NCBI GenBank assembly: GCA_937996595.1
Contig: CALKVC010000184.1
Span: 1 to 18,516, forward strand
DNA length: 18,516 nt
Direction: 5' to 3'
Source of the DNA: an uncultured Chitinophagaceae bacterium
GTDB taxonomy: Bacteria; Bacteroidota; Bacteroidia; Chitinophagales; Chitinophagaceae
The notes beneath the pieces are model-generated. The model saw only the letters and a program-made list of their open reading frames with translations. It was not told the DNA's origin and searched no databases. Positions 14,855-18,516 of the stretch are shown piece after piece. Made by a program: the position numbers and the translations under genes. Positions within the stretch are counted from its first letter, which is position 1, and every line of letters starts with the position of its first letter.

Positions 14855-15172
14855 AATCACACAACTAAACCGGCTCACCTGCACAAAATTTCCGGAAAAG
14901 AAACGTAAAATTCTGTTGATTTTCACTTCCCTATATAACTACAGGTATTGAATTTTGGGTATTGGTAAATAACAGCAGCCATTACCTGATTGTTCTTAAA
15001 AAGGTAACTATAAAAACCCTCGCTAAAAAAGAACATGAAAATATAAAGGCGCCGGTTTTTTATCAAGGGGCTTCAATTAATTCCGACCGCTTTGCCCTAT
15101 CGAAAACAGCAAGGTAAGACACAGAGTTGAACTGTGCATGAAATGTAACCATTTCTTCAACCAACACTCAAA
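14855..15172. other. Intergenic region of about 320 bases without a convincing gene
   Basis: No open frame with protein-like features was found. The region is AT-rich with short GC patches (for example GGCGCCGG near 15050). It contains a minor stem CACAG/CTGTG at 15120-15136 and a TTTG at about 15091 that could belong to a promoter for the next gene. The length leaves room for a small RNA or a long leader, but no recognisable structure supports one. Confidence 0.4.
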
Positions 15173-15721
15173 ATGAAAACTAAAATGAAAAAATTACTTT
15201 TTGCCGTTGCTATTCAATGCTGCTATTTTTGGGGTACTGCCCAATCAGGCATCACAGCCAATGAAGCGAAGGTTATTACTGCCAACGTAATGGCCGATTT
15301 TACAAAATCTGTTTCATTTGCCTACGAAAAATGTACATCGCTGAATGAATTCAAATCGAAGTTGTATGGAAAAGCCAGGCCAACAGATGCGGGCGACGGC
15401 ATGGTGGAAGCAGCTTATTTGTATCTTTCAGGGGAAAAGAGCCGCGAAGACATCCTGAAAGAAGATGATGGCGTAGCGGTTGCCCGGGCTTTCAAATACC
15501 TGTACGACCAGCACAAGCAGGGAAATGTGATAGCGGAAGGCTCTGAATTATTCGGGGGAAGGGATGACCTGGAAAACAACCCGGAAGCCAGGGCCGCAGA
15601 TTGCAAATGGTACCAGTTCTGGTGCCTGGTTGAAAATTTTGCCAACTGGGTTGTACAGAACTGGCCAATCATACAGCAGATTTTAGATTATATAACAGGC
15701 GGTCTGTTATTGACAATATAA
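15173..15721 (+). CDS. Hypothetical secreted protein
   Basis: No family is recognised. The 182-residue product has a signal peptide (about 1-24, ending GTAQ). The mature part is mainly helical and acidic up to about 140. It ends in a different kind of sequence: Cys144 and Cys151 in CKWYQFWC, then a tryptophan-rich amphipathic stretch (about 152-173) and a GG-LLL tail. One further cysteine (Cys54) lies in the helical part. The two close cysteines could form a disulfide outside the cytoplasm. The C-terminal stretch could sit on a membrane, so a membrane-active or effector peptide is conceivable, but nothing proves it. The gene has a strong terminator directly behind it. The start ATG at 15173 is followed by a second ATG five codons on, which would also work. 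Confidence 0.75.
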   Translation: MKTKMKKLLFAVAIQCCYFWGTAQSGITANEAKVITANVMADFTKSVSFAYEKCTSLNEFKSKLYGKARPTDAGDGMVEAAYLYLSGEKSREDILKEDDGVAVARAFKYLYDQHKQGNVIAEGSELFGGRDDLENNPEARAADCKWYQFWCLVENFANWVVQNWPIIQQILDYITGGLLLTI

Positions 15722-15728
15722 CCACCAT

Positions 15729-15764
15729 GCATGGCTGCGCCAAATTTGTACGCAGCCATGCTTT
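15729..15764 (+). terminator. Intrinsic terminator with a perfect 11-bp stem
   Basis: GCATGGCTGCG (15729-15739) and CGCAGCCATGC (15751-15761) form a perfect stem with an 11-base loop, followed by TTT and an AT-rich stretch. It lies eight bases after the stop of the secreted protein gene and 15 bases before the next start codon. Confidence 0.8.
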
Positions 15765-15775
15765 AAATTAAATGT

Positions 15776-16555
15776 ATGAACACAATTAATCAACTAAAAA
15801 ATGGTATCATCCTGGTAATATGCTTACAGGCATTCATGTCATCCTGTCTCACTAAAATAGCTTTGAACTCCATGGGTGTGTTTGATAAGGAAGTATCAAA
15901 AAAATATATTAGTAACGGAAATAAGCATCTGGTCTTTTTTGAAATGCACCATGTGGGAAAACAGGCATTTTATGATGATGTGAAGCATGATTTAGATTCG
16001 CTCCTTGGAGAGGGGTATAAACTGTTTTTTGAAGGTGTTGGACTGGATAAATCAATAGATTCCCTGACTAAGGATACGCTTTTCAGAAAAGTACGTAAAA
16101 TTACCGGTATGGATATGAACGCCCTTTCCAAAAATAACGGGTACCTGGACACGGCAAACAACAAGCTCGCTGGCAAAAAAACATCATTAATCAAAAAAAA
16201 TAAATTAGTTAACCAGCCGCCACGCATGTATCCGAAGGATGATACCATAAGAACCAAAAGAGTAGATGAAAATTATTTGTCACTGGTTATTGCCGTTGAA
16301 AAAAAATTTGGCCCCATCGTGCTTGAACCTGTTGACTATAACACAAAATTCGGTGAAAAATATAAAGTCCCTAAGAATAAGACAATGAGGAATTATTTCA
16401 TACAGGAATACCGGAATGAACTGATAGCAGATGCGATCATTCGCGATACAGCCAGCAAGATCATATTACTGTACGGTAAAAAACACCTGGAAGGTATCTT
16501 TGAAAACCTGCAGAAAGCAGACCCCGGTTATAGATTTGTAGACAAGCTACCCTAA
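15776..16555 (+). CDS. TraB/Tiki-like lipoprotein
   Basis: This looks like a member of the TraB/PrgY/GumN-related group, some of whose animal relatives (Tiki) are metal-dependent proteases. The 259-residue protein begins with a signal peptide ending in the lipobox MSSC with Cys24. HLVFFEMHHVGKQAFYDDV (51-69) matches the first family motif with His58-His59, and KLFFEGV (82-88) matches the second with Glu86. Near the C-terminus YRNELIADAII (212-222) and LLYGKKHLEGI (231-241, His237) match the third. These spaced His, Glu and Arg residues are the presumed metal or active site. The function in bacteria is not established. The gene stands alone after a terminator and is convergent with the Sua5-family gene, 14 bases away. 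Confidence 0.75.
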   Translation: MNTINQLKNGIILVICLQAFMSSCLTKIALNSMGVFDKEVSKKYISNGNKHLVFFEMHHVGKQAFYDDVKHDLDSLLGEGYKLFFEGVGLDKSIDSLTKDTLFRKVRKITGMDMNALSKNNGYLDTANNKLAGKKTSLIKKNKLVNQPPRMYPKDDTIRTKRVDENYLSLVIAVEKKFGPIVLEPVDYNTKFGEKYKVPKNKTMRNYFIQEYRNELIADAIIRDTASKIILLYGKKHLEGIFENLQKADPGYRFVDKLP

Positions 16556-16569
16556 CAATAAATACCATA

Positions 16570-17178
16570 TCATATTTCAAAAACACCCAGCCCCTGCCTG
16601 GTAACTTCCCTGTTATCAGATGAACAGTCTATGATGGTAGACGGAACCATACCGCCTATCCCTCCGTCAATCACAAAGTCTACCTGCTTCCCGAATTTTT
16701 CATAAATCACTTCCGGGTCCGTATACTCTTCCACCATCTCGCCCGGCAGTGATGCGCTTAGCAGCGGGTTTCCCAACGCATCCAGTATGTCATGGCATAT
16801 CCTGTTATCGGGTATCCGCAGGCCAATGGTTGATTTTTTGTTCTGAAGTATCTTCGGTACCAGTTTACTGGCCGGCAAAATGAAAGTGAACGGCCCCGGC
16901 AGGTATTGCTTCAACATCCGGTATAACGGGGTGCCAATACTCTTTGTATACACACTCAGGTGGCTCAGGTCGCGGCAAATGAACGACAGCATCGCCTTGC
17001 GGGGATCAATACCCTTTATCATACAGATTTTTTCAACCGCTTTTTGCTGTAAAATATCACAGCCCAACCCGTATATAGTATCCGTGGGATAGATAATCAC
17101 GCCGCCGTCTTTCAGGCATTCTGCCACCTGCCTGATAAGCCTGGGCTGGGGATCTTCCGGATGTATTCGTATTAACAT
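16570..17178 (-). CDS. Sua5/YciO/YrdC family protein (threonylcarbamoyl-AMP synthase-like)
   Basis: The family makes L-threonylcarbamoyladenylate for the t6A37 modification of tRNAs; the YciO branch has a less certain role. The 202-residue protein fits the YrdC fold, with GGVIIYPTDTIYGLGCDI (25-42), LPGPFTFIL, GLRIPDN and the STIID segment near the end. The N-terminus IHPEDPQPRLI and the CRDLS.LS.Y segment closely resemble E. coli YciO. The basic motif is KGIDPRK (55-61) rather than the KxR pattern of TsaC. No C-terminal Sua5 domain is present. The ATG at 17178 is chosen; a TTG at 17223 would add 15 hydrophobic residues and run into the divergent promoter region. It may be the only t6A enzyme of this type or a paralogue; the rest of the genome would decide. 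Confidence 0.9.
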   Translation of the reverse strand: MLIRIHPEDPQPRLIRQVAECLKDGGVIIYPTDTIYGLGCDILQQKAVEKICMIKGIDPRKAMLSFICRDLSHLSVYTKSIGTPLYRMLKQYLPGPFTFILPASKLVPKILQNKKSTIGLRIPDNRICHDILDALGNPLLSASLPGEMVEEYTDPEVIYEKFGKQVDFVIDGGIGGMVPSTIIDCSSDNREVTRQGLGVFEI

Positions 17179-17234
17179 GGCGGCTGAAAATAATACAAAT
17201 TTACCGGATAGTAAGAAAAGCAATTTTTATCCGC

Positions 17235-17242
17235 TACTTTTG
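17235..17242 (+). promoter_or_regulatory. Bacteroidota-type -7 element for the PfkB gene
   Basis: TACTTTTG matches the -7 consensus TAnnTTTG fully. It lies 42 bases before the ATG at 17285, in the 106-base gap between divergent genes. A clear -33 TTTG is not present at the expected spacing. Confidence 0.5.
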
Positions 17243-17284
17243 CAAAGTTTTTTAATGCCTTTAAACTAATAAACTTTTTAAATC

Positions 17285-18208
17285 ATGTCTTTAATAACCG
17301 TAGGTACCATGGCCTTTGATGCAATTGAAACACCTTTTGATAAGGTAGACAGGATCATTGGCGGTTCAGGAACATATGTAGCCTATGCTGCTATCAATTT
17401 CATACAGCCCGTTCAGCAGATTTCCATTGTTGGGTACGATTTTCCTGAAACTGAAATGATAGAACTCAGGGCTCGCGGTATTGAACTGGATGGTGTGGAA
17501 ATTGTTCCCGATAAAAAATCTTTTTTCTGGAGCGGAAGGTACCATACGGACATGAATACACGCGATACGCTGGTTACCGACCTGAATGTACTGGAAGATT
17601 TTAACCCGGTTGTGCCCGACAGTTATCAGGGCGCCGAATTTCTTATGCTGGGAAACCTGATGCCCAAACTGCAGCTCAGTGTGATCAACCAGTTAAAAGT
17701 ACGCCCCAAACTGATTGTAATGGATACCATGAATTTCTGGATGGATGTGGCGCTTGAAGACCTGAAAGAAGTACTGAAAAAAGTGGATGTATTGCTGGTA
17801 AACGACGGGGAAGCCAGGCAACTGAGTGGCGAAGTTTCGCTGGTAAAGGCTGCCAATAAGATCTTACAGATGGGCCCTTCATTCCTTATTATTAAAAAAG
17901 GAGAACACGGAGCCTTATTATTCCACGGAAACCGCGTATTCTTCGCACCGGCTTTGCCTTTGGAAGATGTATTTGACCCAACCGGAGCTGGTGATACATT
18001 TGCCGGCGGATTTATGGGGTATTTAGCAAAAACCAAAGATTTATCATTTGAAAACATGAAACGCGCCGTTATCTACGGTTCTGCGATGGCAAGTTTTTGC
18101 GTGGAAAAATTCGGACCACAACGATTGAAAGAAGTTACTCCACAGGAAATTGAAGAACGTGTACAGGTATTCATTGATCTGGTAGATTTTGATATTATCT
18201 TACAATAG
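17285..18208 (+). CDS. PfkB family sugar or nucleoside kinase
   Basis: This is a ribokinase-fold kinase that transfers phosphate from ATP to a sugar, nucleoside or related alcohol. The 307-residue protein shows the N-terminal substrate-binding GGSGTYVAYAA (26-36), the ATP-side segment LIIKKGEHGALL (201-212) and the PfkB signature DPTGAGDTFAGGF (231-243), where Asp237 is the catalytic base. LLVNDGEARQL (170-180) is the usual loop before the ATP region. The substrate cannot be read from the sequence, and the family includes adenosine, fructose and ribose kinases. The gene is divergent from the Sua5/YciO-like gene, with a good -7 element at 17235-17242. The long AT-rich run after its stop has no clear hairpin. 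Confidence 0.92.
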   Translation: MSLITVGTMAFDAIETPFDKVDRIIGGSGTYVAYAAINFIQPVQQISIVGYDFPETEMIELRARGIELDGVEIVPDKKSFFWSGRYHTDMNTRDTLVTDLNVLEDFNPVVPDSYQGAEFLMLGNLMPKLQLSVINQLKVRPKLIVMDTMNFWMDVALEDLKEVLKKVDVLLVNDGEARQLSGEVSLVKAANKILQMGPSFLIIKKGEHGALLFHGNRVFFAPALPLEDVFDPTGAGDTFAGGFMGYLAKTKDLSFENMKRAVIYGSAMASFCVEKFGPQRLKEVTPQEIEERVQVFIDLVDFDIILQ

Positions 18209-18352
18209 AAATAAAATTAAACAAGAAAAACGAAGAGAAGCTAAAAAAAATAAAATATTTGTATTTGTGAAAAAATCCATATATTACCCTTGTTTTAAGT
18301 GTGTGATTAAATGAGATTATAACCAATATTTTGTTATATTCACATTTAATAA
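18209..18352. other. Very AT-rich intergenic stretch
   Basis: The sequence after the PfkB stop is strongly AT-rich with runs of A and T. No convincing gene, hairpin terminator or promoter is visible. A minus-strand open frame over 18195-18440 consists of Phe, Ile and Lys-rich low-complexity sequence and is not considered a gene. Confidence 0.5.
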
Positions 18353-18516
18353 AAATTTGAAGGTTTATTTTTACAAAAAATCTTAGGGTATTCCGTTTTA
18401 AGAGGTGAAATCGATAAAAACTATAAATATACCCGCCCACAAAACCATTTCAAAGAAATCCTAATCGCTATCTGCGAATCTGCCAATTTTGATTTTATCA
18501 AAAGAAGAATTGGACA
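18353..18516 (+). pseudogene. Open frame without a start codon, running off the window
   Basis: From just after the TAA at 18350-18352 a plus-strand frame stays open for 54 codons to the window end. The latter part (KYTRPQNHFKEILIAICESA, then NFDFIKRRIG) has balanced, protein-like composition, in contrast to the surrounding AT-rich noise. No ATG, GTG or TTG was found in the open part, so it may be a decayed 5' end, a frameshifted gene or chance. No family is recognised. Confidence 0.25.

Noticed and set aside
17179..17223. TTG-initiated extension of the Sua5/YciO-like protein
   Set aside because: The family N-terminus starts at the ATG at 17178, and the extension enters the divergent promoter region.
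17626..18057. Minus-strand open frame of 143 codons opposite the PfkB gene
   Set aside because: It is the shadow of a gene with a complete PfkB signature.

Overview
The window looks like a chromosome segment of a Bacteroidota bacterium, probably of the Chitinophagaceae or a close relative. The reasons are the gene types and spacing, the near absence of Shine-Dalgarno sequences, promoter elements of the Bacteroidota form TAnnTTTG (for example 17235-17242), and secreted or lipobox-bearing proteins of Bacteroidota style. No rRNA, tRNA, CRISPR array, transposase or integrase is visible.

Layout. (1) Positions 80-1081 encode the ribosome-assembly GTPase Obg. (2) Positions 1082 to about 7670 form a visibly AT-richer accessory block with every gene on the minus strand. 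In transcription order these are a compact three-gene operon (coiled-coil four-TM protein, TM protein with a degenerate vWA-like fold, thermonuclease-like lipoprotein), a GH20 beta-N-acetylhexosaminidase, and a lipocalin-like lipoprotein. The units are separated by structured DNA: long imperfect inverted repeats that begin (minus strand) with a GYAYAAC-like heptamer and end with GTTAGCT, reminiscent of integron attC sites, plus a 16-bp motif GATTGNCGCAATAAAA present three times. (3) Positions 7774-13702 return to core-like composition: a lipoprotein, a KAS III (FabH) enzyme, a diacylglycerol-kinase-family lipid kinase, and convergent to these a membrane-anchored patatin-like lipase and heme A synthase (CtaA). 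(4) Positions 13786-16555 carry RNase HII and three small secreted or lipid-anchored proteins: a basic two-repeat protein, an unknown secreted protein and a TraB/Tiki-like lipoprotein. Two good intrinsic terminators lie among them. (5) A Sua5/YciO/YrdC-family protein and a PfkB-family sugar kinase are divergently transcribed from a short promoter region. The last 300 bases are very AT-rich and hold only an uncertain open frame that leaves the window.

How the parts fit. The flanks are mostly housekeeping genes (translation, tRNA modification, lipid and heme metabolism, RNA/DNA hybrid removal). The notable part is the 1.1-7.6 kb block, which reads as three gene cassettes in one orientation, each delimited by structured repeat DNA, inserted between obg and a lipoprotein gene. 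The three-gene operon is the best candidate for an uncharacterised functional system: a membrane scaffold, a membrane vWA-like protein and an extracytoplasmic nuclease are translated from one tightly packed message.
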